A stretch of DNA of 64,000 nucleotides from Choristoneura fumiferana (taxonomy: Eukaryota > Arthropoda > Insecta > Lepidoptera > Tortricidae): positions 4,263,535-4,327,534 of the forward strand of contig NC_133500.1 in NCBI RefSeq assembly GCF_025370935.1. Direction: 5' to 3'. Below the pieces are notes generated by a model, which was not told the origin of the DNA, ran no database searches, and saw only the letters and a list, made by a program, of their open reading frames with translations. Positions 10,203-21,542 of this stretch are shown here, piece after piece (within the stretch, counting starts at the first letter, position 1; every line of letters starts with the position of its first letter). The position numbers were made by a program, and so were the translations under genes.

Positions 10203-10908
10203 AATTGAATATTCAACCCGTAAATACATTTAACCCTTAATACGTTTCATGTTATATTATGTTCCGTAACGACCTTTTGTTATATTTTTAACCTTTGCAG
10301 TTCATATTTAAGTCGTTAAAAACGCATGTTGCGTACAAAAATCATTTGCGCGTCTGTAAAACACATGTCCAACAAAAACGTTCAAACCGTCATAAAATTA
10401 ACCCTTTTAAAACTCGAAAGCAATACCAGTGAACTGGTTATATCTCGATGTTTATACTACCCAACTACTGATAAATTACAATGTTACGATCTAAAAAAAT
10501 ATGAAGTAGCGACGTGCCCCGATTTTTTGTTCACACGCATCTTGAACAGGTTTCACTTTTTTCGATACCCGTTTTTTTGACTACCGAAAGACGAAGTTAG
10601 CCTTGCACCTCACTACTACAATCAGTCCTTCGAATTTCAAATTTTAAAGTTTAAATTCGTTTGAGTTTCGAATTTGGAAGTTTGTGGTCTCTGGATGCAC
10701 AGGTGTTTTGTGCCAGTACTTTTAGTTTTTTTTTTCTGTATGCCTATCGCTTTTGTGTGATGTTTAGAGATTCCTTATTTGATCGGAAAAGCGGAAAAAA
10801 GTTTAACCGGAATGTTCTATGTGAATGCGCCTAAGTAATTTCGTGGGCATTTAAAAAGTGTCAGTCGGGCAAAGGGTTGAATTTTAATTTATGAATCGTA
10901 TTAATTTT
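10203..10908. other. No gene seen
   Basis: A/T-rich. The 84-residue frame at 10,326-10,580 has no recognisable domain, and the sequence around it has intergenic composition. Confidence 0.45.
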
Positions 10909-10910
10909 TT

Positions 10911-11180
10911 TTCAACCCCCGACGCAAAAAGAGGGGTGTTATAAGTTTGACCGCTATGTGTGTCTGTATGTCTGTGTGTGTGTCTGTCTGTCTGTGGCAC
11001 CGTAGCTCTTAAACGGGTGGACTGATTTGGATGCGGCTTTTTTTAATTGAAAGCAGGTTTTCTAGAGATGGTTCTTAGATATGTATCAAAATCTGTTCAG
11101 CCGTTTTTGAGATAATGGAATTTGAAGTGACAAAGTCGGGGTTTCCAAACTTTTTATTGGTTAGTTTAGGTTACCATAGT
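10911..11180 (+). repeat. Repeat F, near full length
   Basis: Starts CAACCCCCGACGCAAAAAGA, passes through GTTATAAGTTTGACCGCTAT and a (GTCT)n stretch, and ends around GACAAAGTCGGGGTTTCC and the TTTTTATTGGTTA phrase. The ends form a short inverted repeat. Confidence 0.8.
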
Positions 11181-11189
11181 CCAAGAATG

Positions 11190-11825
11190 AGGGTAGAGGA
11201 AGTTCTATCTAAACAACATTATACCACCTGAACTTTCTTCTGTCTACCCCAAGAGAGAGACATAATAGAGAGGGATATAAACATTTATTTACACATATTC
11301 GATACACCGATAAATAGATTAGAAGAAAATAATAAAAGGAACATCGAATACTCGTAGTATAAAATAAGTTGTTTTACAGAATTAATTTCATAGAATAATC
11401 AATACGCAGAATATTTGTACGCCCTCTTCATGAGAAAGTTCTTGACCCTAGCTCTGGGTCGTTTCTTGTGCAAAGGTTGTCCATCGCAGTTCAACGGTGC
11501 AAAGCGGCAAGTGTATTGGGCACCTTTGCGCCTGGTGTGACGCGGGGCGATTTACAAATCTAATAAATACAATTTTTCGTTGTGTTACAAATAATAGACC
11601 GGGAAGTATCGCGCTGCAGGCGCTGCGGCTCAGCTGCGTGCGCGCGGTCACTCTAGCGGCCTGCAAAGAGATTTCATATAACTTTTCTGGCCGCTGGCCG
11701 GCAATGCGACCGTCTTTTGTTTCAACGCGAGTTCTGCGCCAACAGTCCCGTCAGCTTCATTTCTTGTTTTCAGCTTCATTTCCATCGTATTTTGTCAGAT
11801 AAGTTCATTTTAGCCAGCTTTTTAG
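11190..11825. other. Unassigned, with GC-rich stretch
   Basis: 11,440-11,720 is clearly GC-richer than its surroundings and open on the plus strand for about 100 codons (11,497-11,802). I recognise no domain and see no clear splice sites that fit the frame. It may be part of a repeat not otherwise represented here. Confidence 0.35.
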
Positions 11826-12255
11826 AGTTCCTAGTCAACTAGGAACCCTTATAGTCTCGCCATGTCTGTCTGTCTGTCTGTCTGTCTGTCCGCGGCTAAA
11901 CTCAGAGACTATTAGTACTAGAAAGCTGTAATTTGTATGATCATACATATTTTATCAGTCACGCCAACAAAGTGGTACAATAAAAAAAATTTAGGCTGCC
12001 TCCCATAGACGTAAAGTGGGGGTGATTTTTTTTCTTGACTAACCCTAAAGCGTGGTATTGTTGGATAGGTCTTTTAAAACCATCGGGGAGTTGCCAACAC
12101 GATTTTTCGATTCAGTGATCTGTTTGCGAAATATTCAACTTTAAAGTGCTATCGAGGGTCCCTTAGAAATCCTTAGAAAAATATTACTTGATTTTATCGT
12201 AATGGCTACGGCACCCTATCTTGGGCGTGTCCGACACGCTCTTCGCCGGATTTTT
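11826..12255 (+). repeat. Repeat M
   Basis: Starts near GGAACCCTTATAGTCTCGCC followed by (TGTC)n. It continues through TTGTTGGATAGGTCTTTTAA and the GATTTTTCGATTCAGTGATC phrase, ending at CTATCTTGGGCGTGTCCGAC. Shared with 24,210-24,665 and, in reverse, 15,403-16,080. Confidence 0.7.
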
Positions 12256-12259
12256 TTTT

Positions 12260-12712
12260 TAAACTTGTAAAAGTAAGATTAATACGAATTTTCCGACAAG
12301 ATACGATGGCACAACATTATTCACTAAATCTGTAGTTGAATGATTGTTTTTTGTATTGTATTTATCTGATTTTTTTTGCTTTTTTTACTTATTTTAAATA
12401 AATAGCAATAAAAATATTTACTTGACCTAACAAATAACATTTTGACGACTAGTTTGACGTTGTTTGTCGTCACTTGCTACAACTTAAAATTTATAAACAG
12501 CCTGTATGAATGAAATTTTAACGAACGCAAAATCCGAATCATTGATGAATTTAAAAAACCTGTCGCTCATAATTCGGCGTCTAATAAAAACGTCATTAAC
12601 ATACATGGAACATAAATGATTTTATTGTTTGTCTGTACGCCCACACTCATAGTCTAATAGCAAGTCGTGCATTGACATCTAATCTGACTTGATATTTAAT
12701 CTTATATCCTAA
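12260..12712. other. No gene seen
   Basis: A/T-rich with T-runs. No recognised element. Confidence 0.45.
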
Positions 12713-12913
12713 TAATCATCATCGTCATCGTCCCAGCCTATATACGTCCCACTGCTGCGCACAGGCATTCTCTCAGAACAAGAGGGCTTGGGCCATAGTT
12801 ACCACGCGGGCCCAGTGCGGATTGGGAGTGAAGTTCCCAACCCACCATTGAATTCCTTCGCAGGTTTGTGCAGGTTTCCTCACGATGTTTTCCTTCACCG
12901 CAAAGCCCGTGGC
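12713..12913 (-). repeat. SINE-A, 5'-truncated
   Basis: The tail with (ATC)n is at the left, and the element stops within the body at GCAAAGCCCGTGG. The tRNA-like head is absent. A short local duplication or rearrangement (GGGAGTGAAGTTCCCAACCC) marks the middle. Confidence 0.85.
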
Positions 12914-13189
12914 ACAACGACAACCAATTATTTTTTTATTTTAGAAAAAGTATGATTTTTCATACTCAGAATGAATGAAGAGCAAAATCGATTTCGATAG
13001 TTTTAAAAAATGTCTCAAATAAAAATGACAGTTTTGTGAAGTTTTTTTTATCATACACTCGGTATATGGGCGTCACAAAACTGACTCATAAAATTTGTAT
13101 GAAACAAATAAATAAATTTTGAAAGAAAAACGTATGTTGTAAATACCTACACTTTTTTTTGAAACAACCAAATGCAAAATTTTATCAGA

Positions 13190-13385
13190 ATGGTGTGCGT
13201 AGTGTGTATGTATGTTACTCCTTCACGCTAAAACGGATTGACAAATTTGTACGAAATTTGGTATGTGGACAGCTGGAGATCTGGAACAACACATAACTAC
13301 TTTTCATCCCAAATTTTCCACGGCATCGGGATTAAATCTTGAAAGCTATCCACTGGGTATAGTGTCATGTGGAACGATCGTTGGA
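13190..13385 (+). repeat. Helitron-like fragment
   Basis: Carries Helitron body phrases: TTACTCCTTCACGCTAAAAC, then GAAATTTGGTATGTGGACAG and a CTGGAACAACACATAACTAC phrase. Neither terminus is present. Confidence 0.55.
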
Positions 13386-13439
13386 ACAAGGTAAAAAGGA
13401 AGCGCGTCAAAATTCGGGAGTGGGGGGGGGGCCATGACT

Positions 13440-13466
13440 TCACACACACACACACACACACACACA
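13440..13466. repeat. (CA)n microsatellite
   Basis: A run of thirteen CA units after a short poly-G tract at 13,424. Confidence 0.95.
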
Positions 13467-13755
13467 TCACGCTGTACCCCTAAATGGGTTAGGCAGAGCA
13501 CACGAAACGTTACCGCTTCGGAACCACTTAGCAATTTTTAGGTTTTAATTTTAAGTTTGACAAAAACGGTACAATAGTGTCAGATTAGTGATGACGTCAC
13601 TAATTAATAATAGTACACATAATTTAATATGTCACATTGCACTTTAAGCTGCATATGTCCATTTAAATTGACAAAGGAAAAAAAATACGTTTTTTTTTAA
13701 TCAACGGCATTGGCGGACTAATTATATTTTTAAGAATCGGGCCTACTATCACAAG

Positions 13756-13970
13756 CATCATCATCACAGCCGTAGGAAGTCCACTGTTGGACACAGGCCT
13801 CCCCCACAGACCTCCAGTTGCTTCGGTTGGCAGCGGCCTGCATCCACCGTGAACGCAGCTTTAACCAGGTCATCCGTCCATCTCGTTGGTGGACGTCCTA
13901 CGCTGTGCTTGCCGCGCGGTCTACATTTGAGAACTTTTCGCCCCCAATGGCCATCCGTTCTCTATTTATA
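13756..13970 (-). pseudogene. RTE LINE 3' end
   Basis: Reversed tail and C-terminus: GTCCACTGTTGGACACAGGC, CATCCACCGTGAACGCAGC and a GGTCATCCGTCCATCTCGTT phrase. These correspond to the VQQW-like end and upstream residues of the RTE polyprotein. Truncated near 13,970. Confidence 0.8.
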
Positions 13971-14005
13971 TGCCTGGTTGTGATTAAATTAGGCTCTTAC
14001 TTCTT

Positions 14006-14104
14006 TCTGTAAAAAAAGTTTGCCTGGAAGAGATCGCTCTTAAGCAATAAGGCCGCCAATAGGCGATAGCGGCTATTGCTTACCTTGTAATTTTCTCTGT
14101 CTAC
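14006..14104 (+). repeat. LINE-like 3' fragment
   Basis: The phrase TTTGCCTGGAAGAGATCGCT and CAATAAGGCCGCC is shared with 6,098-6,170. Probably an untranslated LINE end. Confidence 0.45.
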
Positions 14105-14112
14105 CAGTTTAC

Positions 14113-14262
14113 TGTCATCATCATCATCATCAGCCGGAAGAGGTCCACTGCTGGACAACAGGCCTCCCCCTTAGAACGCCACAATGAACGACAACTCGCA
14201 ACTTGCATCACCGGTTTCCCGCAACTCTCACGATGTCGTCAGTCCACCTGTTGGGAGCTGCC
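14113..14262 (-). mobile_element. RTE LINE 3' end, second subfamily
   Basis: An (ATC)n tail, then CAGCCGGAAGAGGTCCACTG and GAACGCCACAATGAACGACA. The same subfamily in forward orientation is at 7,040 and 36,785. Confidence 0.75.
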
Positions 14263-14329
14263 TGGTGTGGCTAGTTTCTGTATTGCTTACTATTTGTGGT
14301 GTACAATAAAGAGCCATAATTGTTATTCT

Positions 14330-14592
14330 TCTTCTTTTTTTTCGACTGTATGGCAAACGAGCAAGTGGGTCTCCTGATGGTAAGAGATCACCACCGCCCA
14401 TAAACAACAGCAACACCAGGGGTATTGCAGACGCGTTGCCAACCTAGAGGCCTAAGATGGGATACCTCACGTGCCAGTAATTTTACCGGCTGTCTTACTC
14501 TCCACGCCGAAACACAACAGTGCAAGCACTGCTGCTTCACGGCAGGATTAGCGAGCAAGATGGTGGTAGCAATCCGGGCGGACTACAATAAG
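14330..14592 (+). repeat. Repeat E, near full length
   Basis: Starts after a T-run with GACTGTATGGCAAACGAGCA and AGTGGGTCTCCTGATGG. It runs through GCGTTGCCAACCTAGAGGCC and ends CAGGATTAGCGAGCAAGATG, GGTAGCAATCCGGGCGGAC. The 66-residue frame across it is not a gene. Confidence 0.8.
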
Positions 14593-14804
14593 GAGCCGTT
14601 GTACTTATTGTATTGTTTTTTCTGATGGTACATACAAGGCTACACTAACCAGTACTAACGCAGTAAAAGGTCAGAGTTACACCTTTCCCGGCGCGAGCGC
14701 AGCGCAGGTGCTCACTTCACCTGCTACACACCTTACGACTATTATGGGACGAAGTCAAGGGCGAGTCAGAATTCATTAGGAGTATTATACATTTTGACGT
14801 TTAT

Positions 14805-14925
14805 AATCCCCGACGCAAAAAGAAGGGTGTTATAAGTTTGACCGCTATGTGTGTCTGTCTGTGGTTTTTTATTTGAAAGCAGGTTTTCTAGCGATGGTTC
14901 TTAGACAAGATTTTTAGAATCGTTA
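14805..14925 (+). repeat. Repeat F, internally deleted
   Basis: CCCCGACGCAAAAAGAAGGG start followed by the CCGCTATGTGTGTCTGTCTG phrase, then a direct jump to GAAAGCAGGTTTTCTAGCGA. The middle is missing. Confidence 0.7.
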
Positions 14926-15129
14926 AAATGTAGCAGTTGTAGGTTGTGATTGTAAGTGACGGTAGACCCCTCTAAAGAGATTGTCCCAGTGAACTGACAG
15001 TGGAATGGATTCTGACATTTCGTGGCCTTCGAATTCAATATAGTGCTAATGGCGTGGGATAGACGAAAATGGCAACTGTTGATAGCTATTTGCGTAATAT
15101 TTGGGGTTCCTTACTTAAAGAGCGAAAGG

Positions 15130-15300
15130 TACATTAAGAAAGAAAGAAAAAACGTTTATTTGTGACAATTACACATAAAAAGAGGAAAACTAAAAAATAC
15201 GTATCACGGCCACAAAATGGTACCAAATCAGCATAATGCCACCCGTGCGAACGGCGCTGGGTCTTCCTTTGGGACCATCAGGACTGCATACATTGTACGC
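15130..15300 (-). mobile_element. LINE-K 3' end
   Basis: A (GAAA)n-type tail at the left, then the ATCAGCATAATGCCACC phrase that is the reverse of the LINE-K motif at 8,940. Confidence 0.6.
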
Positions 15301-15402
15301 AAATAAACGAAACAACAAACAGTTAAACGGACATATATTACTTATCTGCAAATACCTTAGATAATGACGTAAAAATCAAATTTCTTTACGGAAGAGTAAA
15401 AA

Positions 15403-16080
15403 AAAAACAGGCCAAGAGCGTGTCGGACACGCCCAAGATAGGGTTCCGCAGTCATTACGAAAAAATAAAGTAATTATGTGCGTTATAACACAATTAAAAC
15501 ACTTACTACAGTCTTAAAATCTATTACCAGAAAAGGAGCGTATCTTAACGGCACTTACGCCCTTTTGTTGAGAAGCGCAGTTTTACGGCAATAACTCAAA
15601 AACGGTATATCCGATCATGTTGAAACCAATTTTCGTTCATAGTATTTATTAAGCGTTATCTTTCCATATTTTTTGCATATTTTTGGACAAATGGTTTACA
15701 AGATAGAGGGGGGGGGGGACACAATTTATGCTACTTTGGGAGCGATTATTTCCGGAAATCTTCACTTAATCAGAATTTTTTTTGAGAAACCTTACTATAT
15801 TTTCAAAAGAGCTGTCTAACTATGTGCCACACGTTGATGCGAGTAAAAAATAACTTTTTTGAATTTCTGTTACGTGTATGGAGTGCCCCCCCTATAAATA
15901 TTTATTTTTGTAATTTAACTACAAAACAAATAGCGGCTTTGACAAGACATCACCCTAAAAAACATAATTTGTAAAAAAACAAGTCTCGCAACTCAGTTCT
16001 TCTACCGTAAAAATTGTGAGATCCATGTAATACCAAGTCGGTTAATTTATTCAGTCCCTACTTAAGGGACCTTCTGTTTT
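15403..16080 (-). repeat. Repeat M-like, reverse
   Basis: Begins with GAGCGTGTCGGACACGCCCA and AGATAGGGTTCCG, the reverse of the M end at 12,205-12,252. The interior is diverged from the other M copies, and the right boundary is approximate. It contains a poly-G run at 15,710. Confidence 0.5.
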
Positions 16081-16199
16081 AAGTTATTTATTACGTAATT
16101 AGCTAACTTAACATATTGTAGTGACCTTATCAAATTAAACAATCTTTTATGTTTTAAATTGACAATCGCTCAAAAAATCTAATTTAATATGTATTCAAG

Positions 16200-16730
16200 T
16201 TCAAATTCAAATCATTTATTCAGTAAATAGGCCGCAATGGGTACTTTTACAAGTCATTTTTAGGGTTCCGTACCTCAAAAGGAAAAAAACGGAATAGGAT
16301 CACTTTTTGTCCGTCCGTCTGTCTGTCTGTCTGTCTGTCTATCTGTCTGTCAAGACCCTTTTTCTCAGGAACGCGTGGAGGTATCAAGCTAAAGTTAATA
16401 CCAAATACTCAGGTCTACTGTCCCTCATATCAGAGCTGTGAAAAAATGAAACTTCTAAGGCAACGCAATCAATGCTGCAAATTTTCGACATTCGCAAGGG
16501 AATCAAAACCTACGGGGTAGTTGCCGTGAACTCAGAATAGCACAGATAAAAGAAAAATTGCGAAAAGCATAAATTTTTATTTACATCATATAATAAAACT
16601 ATTTTAATATATTTTTTTAATAATTTGTACGGAACCCTCGGTGCGCGAGTCCGACTCGCACTTGGCCAGTTTTTAAACAACCAGCGCTTTCGGAAAGACC
16701 ATCATTGCCAAGAAGAATGCGCCGAACGAA
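16200..16730 (-). mobile_element. LINE-C 3' end, interrupted
   Basis: The tail part TTCAAATTCAAATCATTTAT and GGCCGCAATGGGTACTTTTA (16,200-16,262) resumes at 16,673 with CAGCGCTTTCGGAAAGACCA and CATTGCCAAGAAGAATGCGC. In intact LINE-C copies (22,570, 39,276) the two parts are adjacent. Repeat D lies between them. Confidence 0.75.
16264..16672 (+). mobile_element. Repeat D, inserted in LINE-C
   Basis: Starts AGGGTTCCGTACCTCAAAAG, contains (TGTC)n, and ends with GTACGGAACCCTCGG and GCGAGTCCGACTCGCACTTG. The AGGGTTCCGTA motif is mirrored near the other end. Insertion into the older LINE-C is clear from the split. Confidence 0.75.
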
Positions 16731-16819
16731 TTACTTGTGAGATACATTGTGTTCTCATGCGATGGAAACCTGGTGCCTCCAGATACGAACATTTCCGACA
16801 AAATACGATGGAAAAGCAT

Positions 16820-16820
<1 letters not shown>

Positions 16821-16850
<30 letters not shown>
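16821..16850. repeat. (ATGT)n microsatellite
   Basis: Seven tandem TATG units. Confidence 0.95.
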
Positions 16851-16851
<1 letters not shown>

Positions 16852-17172
16852 CTCTTTTTTGTACAAAAGAAAATAAACAAAACACAATTGACAAACTATG
16901 AGATACTTGTACAAAGGCGGACTTATCCCTTATTCACTAAATCAGTAACCTACAGGCCTAGATGATGATAGTGATGATTATGATGATGAAACGCACACAA
17001 GCTCATCTTGATTGTAAATAATCCAGTTTTCATTCATCGATTTACTCGGACCTCGAAACTAGGTCTCACTTTTTTCGAATCCGTCGGCGAATATCGTCGA
17101 TCCTGCTTTGACACAGAGGTTTCGGGTACCTCTCTCGCTCTGTCTCAACGTGCGTGTGCGATTACGTATTAA

Positions 17173-17260
17173 ATGCCGCCATTTTGTTCATTTTGTGCGG
17201 TTTCTTCGAAGGAACGAGGGTTGCTCCTTGATCGTTACAAATGTTTTAAATGCAGAAAAT
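17173..17260 (+). CDS. Candidate cysteine-rich first exon (zinc-finger-like)
   Basis: An ATG at 17,173 opens a frame reading MPPFCSFCAVSSKERGLL and then DRYKCFKCRK. It shows a CxxC pair (residues 5 and 8), about 18 residues, then a second CxxC pair followed by another Cys: a possible zinc-ribbon or double-knuckle. At 17,261 there is a consensus donor, GTAAGT, after AAAAT, which would end the exon in phase 1. Without splicing the frame continues ten codons to a stop at 17,287. Upstream is a GC-richer pyrimidine stretch that could be a promoter or 5' leader. The ATG context ATTAAATGC is acceptable. I cannot name the gene, and chance is possible for 29 codons. Confidence 0.35.
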
Positions 17261-17284
17261 GTAAGTGTGTAAATATTGTTACTA

Positions 17285-17815
17285 CGTAACGCTAAAACGC
17301 TTGGATGCATTTGAATCAAATTTGATAAATAGAGAAATGAAAGACTGGAATAACCTTTAGGCTATTTTTTGTCCACCGCTGGGTTAAGATTAGAGACATG
17401 AAATTCGGCATACTTGTTTTAACGCAACTGCAGTTTAATAAAATCTCGGAATCAAAATTTAACCTGCTATAGAGGCTTGAAAAATGGGTCTGCTTGAAAT
17501 ATAGACTGGTCGAAAATTGTTAGTCATAATGTATTGTTAGACTAACTCTTTTTTTCTCTGAAACCATTTATTTTTCAGAATTGTTATAAAACAAACCTAA
17601 CCTAACCTATAGAGTTCTACAGAATGACCATTTAAACTTTTATAAAAAATGTACGGTTTCAGCGGAAAAAAATATGACTAACATTACAAATGTGCGAGAC
17701 CAAAATATTGAAAGTATCATTATATACGCCTCATTTTATGTGAAATATTTCAATTCTAATGCCGGTATCGATGTACATAATTACGCGGGCAAAGCCGCGG
17801 GTAAAAGTCTAGTTT
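17285..17815 (+). repeat. Helitron-like sequence with 3' end
   Basis: Starts with ACGCTAAAACGCTTGGATGC-type body phrases and ends GGGCAAAGCCGCGGGTAAAA then GTCTAG, close to the Helitron 3' end of other copies. The interior around 17,460-17,760 is unrelated or diverged. Confidence 0.5.
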
Positions 17816-17821
17816 ACAACA

Positions 17822-17885
17822 CTAGTTGTCACCCGCTACATTGTCCGCTTAATACCGGTGATACCCCTGATGTGGTTGCAGAAAA
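17822..17885 (-). repeat. Possible repeat E-like fragment
   Basis: The GATACCCCTGATGTGGTTGC phrase resembles the reversed CAACACCAGGGG part of repeat E. Short and diverged. Confidence 0.35.
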
Positions 17886-17909
17886 AAAAGAAGTCGCATC
17901 CGATTTGCG

Positions 17910-18534
17910 TTAGCCTGGGTCCCTGAGAAAGGATGTGTGCTCGATAATTATTGGAGGCATAATATGTTGTCGCGATCAGGTTGTCCTTACACATTCTACA
18001 GACTAACCTTTACCTGTGGCTTATCACGCGTAAAACAGTCAATTAGTTTGATTCTTAGGGCACCATGAAACCCTGGCATAGTAATTAAAATGATTTGTTT
18101 ATACAATAAAAATAAAAAGTCATTTAATGCCACATAAAAAATACAATTAACATAGCCGAAACACAACAAAATAAAATGTAAATTTAGAATTAGCTACACA
18201 ATGTCCAAAACAAAAACAAAGGACGTACAGAAAAAAAATCAAACCTACGTTACAAATGGGCATGAATCTGAATATCGAAAATGAAGATATCTAATGTTAA
18301 AACATGACATTTTTGTTTTATTTAGTTAGGATTTATCTTTAGTTTATTAGGTAATGTGTATAATATAACATTGTAAATTTTCTATTTAATAAATGAATTA
18401 TGAGACGTTAAAAAGTCAACGGTCAAAATTCCACCTAAATTCTTCAAGAAATACCACTTTCAGCGTTGTAACGATCTTTATCAATGGCTTAAAACTACAG
18501 CAAAGAACTCGTTTTCACATTTAAAAAAACCGCA
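17910..18534. other. No gene seen
   Basis: A/T-rich. No recognised repeat or coding signal. Confidence 0.45.
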
Positions 18535-18632
18535 TCGAAATCGGTTCATCTGTTTCAGAGCTACAATGACACAAACTGACAGCCATTGGCGTCAAACTTA
18601 TAACACCCCTCTTTTTGCGTCAGGGGTTAAAA
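18535..18632 (-). repeat. Repeat F, 5' half
   Basis: CGCATCGAAATCGGTTCATC to CCTCTTTTTGCGTCAGGGGT, the outer end of F in reverse. Confidence 0.7.
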
Positions 18633-18969
18633 GTACCACAAAAAACATTAACAGAAAATGCATTAACATACAAGAATTTAAATAATTGAGACTAGAAAAA
18701 CTAAAACAAACCTTTAATTAAAATGCAAACACTTTTTACTTAAATGTCATAATTATTATGCAAACATCCATGACTGTATTTATGTAACATTGTAATGGTG
18801 CAATTGCAACGAATATTTACATATAAGAAAAAACAATACCACTCCGTGCAGTCGGATAAAAATATACATTCTTCGAGCGATCTCGGTAATTTTATTTCTG
18901 CTAAGAATTTCCGTATTCCGGATTCTATCGCGCAATGAGACACCGAGCATAGCTCTCTATTTACACTAC

Positions 18970-19122
18970 TCGATCATCATCTTTAGTCTATAGCAGCCCA
19001 CTGCTGGATATAGGCCTCCCCCAAAGACCGCCATTGCGCCCTGTCCTCGGCTAAACGCATCCAGCTTCTACCAGCAGCCTTTCCCAGATCGTCACTCCAC
19101 CTGGCCGGAGGGCGTCCTTCTA
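18970..19122 (-). mobile_element. RTE LINE 3' end
   Basis: CAGCCCACTGCTGGATATAG, then AAACGCATCCAGCTTCTACC and CCCAGATCGTCACTCCACCT. Reversed C-terminal coding region of a distinct RTE subfamily. Confidence 0.7.
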
Positions 19123-19497
19123 CATTATTCGATGTTCCATCAAAATGTTTTCATTTTAATCTATTTTAACCTAAGTATCGAATATCTGTCTCTCTTCTTA
19201 ACTCTGAGCTTCACAAAAAGATATAGGCTCTTCAAGAAAACCTCGTTTATTTTCCTAAATGTTCCCATCACGTCATGCATTTCTCAAAGTGATTAAAAAT
19301 AATTCTTATTCTAACTTCCATATCAGTTCCCATAACTAATCTATTCATAGCGACCATTACAGGCTCATTTGGAACGCTATGCATTTGCATGACGATTTGC
19401 ATGTTAACTTAGTTTTTGTTAGAACTATCACACGTTTCTCACGGTGATGTATTTTATCTGAAACTCCGTAATATCTTGAAACTTCTCTTCTCTTCTA

Positions 19498-19749
19498 TAG
19501 CAGCGTTTCCACCAATCATGTGCGTGGATGTATTGTGAGGGATGTGCTTTCAGAACCAATAGAAACATCCTCCTAGGATATCTATAGAAAATGAAATGAA
19601 AATGAAAAGATTTATAGGATCTATAGGATCTATAGGGATTTACACATCCTCGCACAGGCACATCTCTGGTGGAAACAGCTGAGCGGAGCGAGGCGAGGTA
19701 AATGAAGCGTTTCTATTGGTTAATGAAAACGCTGGTGGAAACGCTGCTT
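19498..19749. mobile_element. TIR element P7 (copy a)
   Basis: Terminal inverted repeats AGCAGCGTTTCCACCA and its mirror at 19,733-19,749. The interior contains GTGCGTGGATGTATTGTGAG and GAGCGGAGCGAGGCGAGGTA, shared with 41,503-41,700. A small GGATCTATA repeat lies at 19,612-19,636. Confidence 0.7.
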
Positions 19750-20047
19750 AGGTAAGTTGCTACGCTATTGACTGACACAGTGGTTGTGGCATCGGAGGAT
19801 TACTAGTGAACTACTATGACGAGTTTCTTGAGGAAATAGTGTCATGGTCTCCCTTAGCCTTCCTCACCGCAGTGGTGCAGTCCGGAGACCTTATTGTCAA
19901 ACACACTTGTAATCACAATCGTTTTCCCCGCTTATTTCTGTCACACGGTATAAAACGACGAAAGAGATAGTGATTCCGATCGCGAACGTCAGTGGTTCAA
20001 ACAATATGTACTCTGATCGGCAAATTAAGAGACCGCGGATCGGCAAG

Positions 20048-20125
20048 CACTATGCAGGCCGCTTCCAACGGGGGTATATGGCTTGTGTCCAACAGTGGAC
20101 GTCCTCCGGCTGAGATGATGATTAT
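20048..20125 (+). mobile_element. RTE LINE 3' end, short
   Basis: TTGTGTCCAACAGTGGACGT and CCTCCGGCTGAGATGATGAT, terminal RTE coding and tail. Directly followed by another reversed LINE-like fragment (20,137-20,280, GAGCAAAGGCCTCCCCTCAA). Confidence 0.65.
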
Positions 20126-20309
20126 GATAATAGTCGAGCAAAGGCCTCCCCTCAACACTTCCACTGCTCTCTGTCCACTGCATACAAGGGCCAGTACTTC
20201 AAGAAATACTGGACATCCCGCCATCGCCATTAAGTCTACCAGATCAAGACGCCTTTTCTTGGCCCACAACTCGTCTGATTATGATGAATGAGAAAGTGTT
20301 CAATATTTC

Positions 20310-20405
20310 GTCATCATCATCATCATTCTAGCGTATATACGTCCCACTGGTGGGCACATGCCTCCTCTCAGAGCGAGAGGATTTAAGCTGTAGTCCTCAC
20401 GCGGG
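20310..20405 (-). repeat. SINE-A fragment
   Basis: An (ATC)n tail, then GCGTATATACGTCCCACTGG, truncated after CCTCACGCGGGA. Confidence 0.7.
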
Positions 20406-20968
20406 AGTAAAAATCAAATAAATCAGCAGTACCAGTTGAAACACTTGTAGTCGTAAGAAGCCCCAAAAGGTGGCGCACGCGCACCCACCGTTGAGTCACG
20501 TCGCGGGTCACCGCGCATATGACTGTCGTGGGAGCCGCTTTTTACCGCCTTTTGTTTAGGGTTCGATTCCCCGTCGGTCTTAAGAAAGCGGTGAAGTCAA
20601 TTTGGTTTAGAGTCAATTTTATTTTACGTTAAAAAAATTGAGTTTACTTTTAAGCCGACTGCCCGAACGAGGATTGTGTTAGCGTGGTCGATTCCCATTG
20701 GGTTGCCTAAGTTTTTGTCACTGGCGTACATTTATTGTCAGTTGCCGCTTTAATTTGCTGTATTTTTTGGCCCGGGTTGTCTACCAAAAATTGACATGCC
20801 ACGCCATTGGTATGCATGATTTTCTCTGGTCCATCCTGTAGCCTAAACGGCTGGACGGTTTTCAACATTAGAGAATCGTTGTACGCGTAACCTTTTGTCC
20901 TAATAATAAGTTTGGTTGGTACAATATTTCTGTAGTGACCTAACTTTAGCTAAATAAAATCATATTTT
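20406..20968. other. Unassigned; possible tRNA-like promoter
   Basis: The phrase TTAGGGTTCGATTCCCCGTC near 20,558-20,577 contains a B-box-like GGTTCGATTCC. No convincing A-box or tRNA fold was found, so it may be an old SINE head. Otherwise nothing recognised. Confidence 0.3.
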
Positions 20969-21130
20969 TGAAAGAAGAAAGAAAATACATTTATTCGTGA
21001 CATTGACTTAGAGAACAGACAATTACAAAAACGACAGAGAGATGGGGAAAACATTGTCATGAAACGGACCCACCTCAGCACAATGCCGGCCCGAGAGCCA
21101 GCGCTGGTGTTCCGGTGGATTTTTGCTGAT
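20969..21130 (-). mobile_element. LINE-K 3' end
   Basis: GAAAGAAGAAAGAAAATACA tail, then the CTCAGCACAATGCCGG phrase reverse to LINE-K. Truncated near the CAGCGCTGGTGTTCCGG phrase. Confidence 0.6.
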
Positions 21131-21542
21131 AAGTCAATGGTTTCAATTAATGAATTCATTAATAATTTTACCATCTTGGGTTGTGTTTCCATAAAAGAGG
21201 AAGACATGTTATTTGTGTGCACACTGCGTGCGCGATGATTTACGTTACGAGACCTTTATGTCTTGTGATTGTCTGAACGGATTAACTGAAAATCAGCATC
21301 TTTGTATTTTATGTACAATAAATACTTTGACTTTGATGTATCGACAAATGCTGAGTGAAATCGATTTTTGGAACCACCTCAATAATATTCACTATACCAT
21401 TGTTTTTTATGCAGGCTATTATATGTTAATACTGTAATATTGTTGTGATGCTTTTCAAAATAAATCATTCATTCGGTATTTCAAATTTACGTGCATATAT
21501 GTAATTGTTTAATTACAAGAAAAGCGGAGTGGGATAAGCTAG

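Noticed and set aside
11497..11802. GC-rich 101-residue frame as a gene
   Set aside because: No domain, splice sites or start context convinced me. Kept only as an unassigned GC-rich stretch.
17590..17610. Telomeric repeat CCTAA
   Set aside because: Only two or three CCTAA units, too short to indicate a telomere or telomeric insertion.
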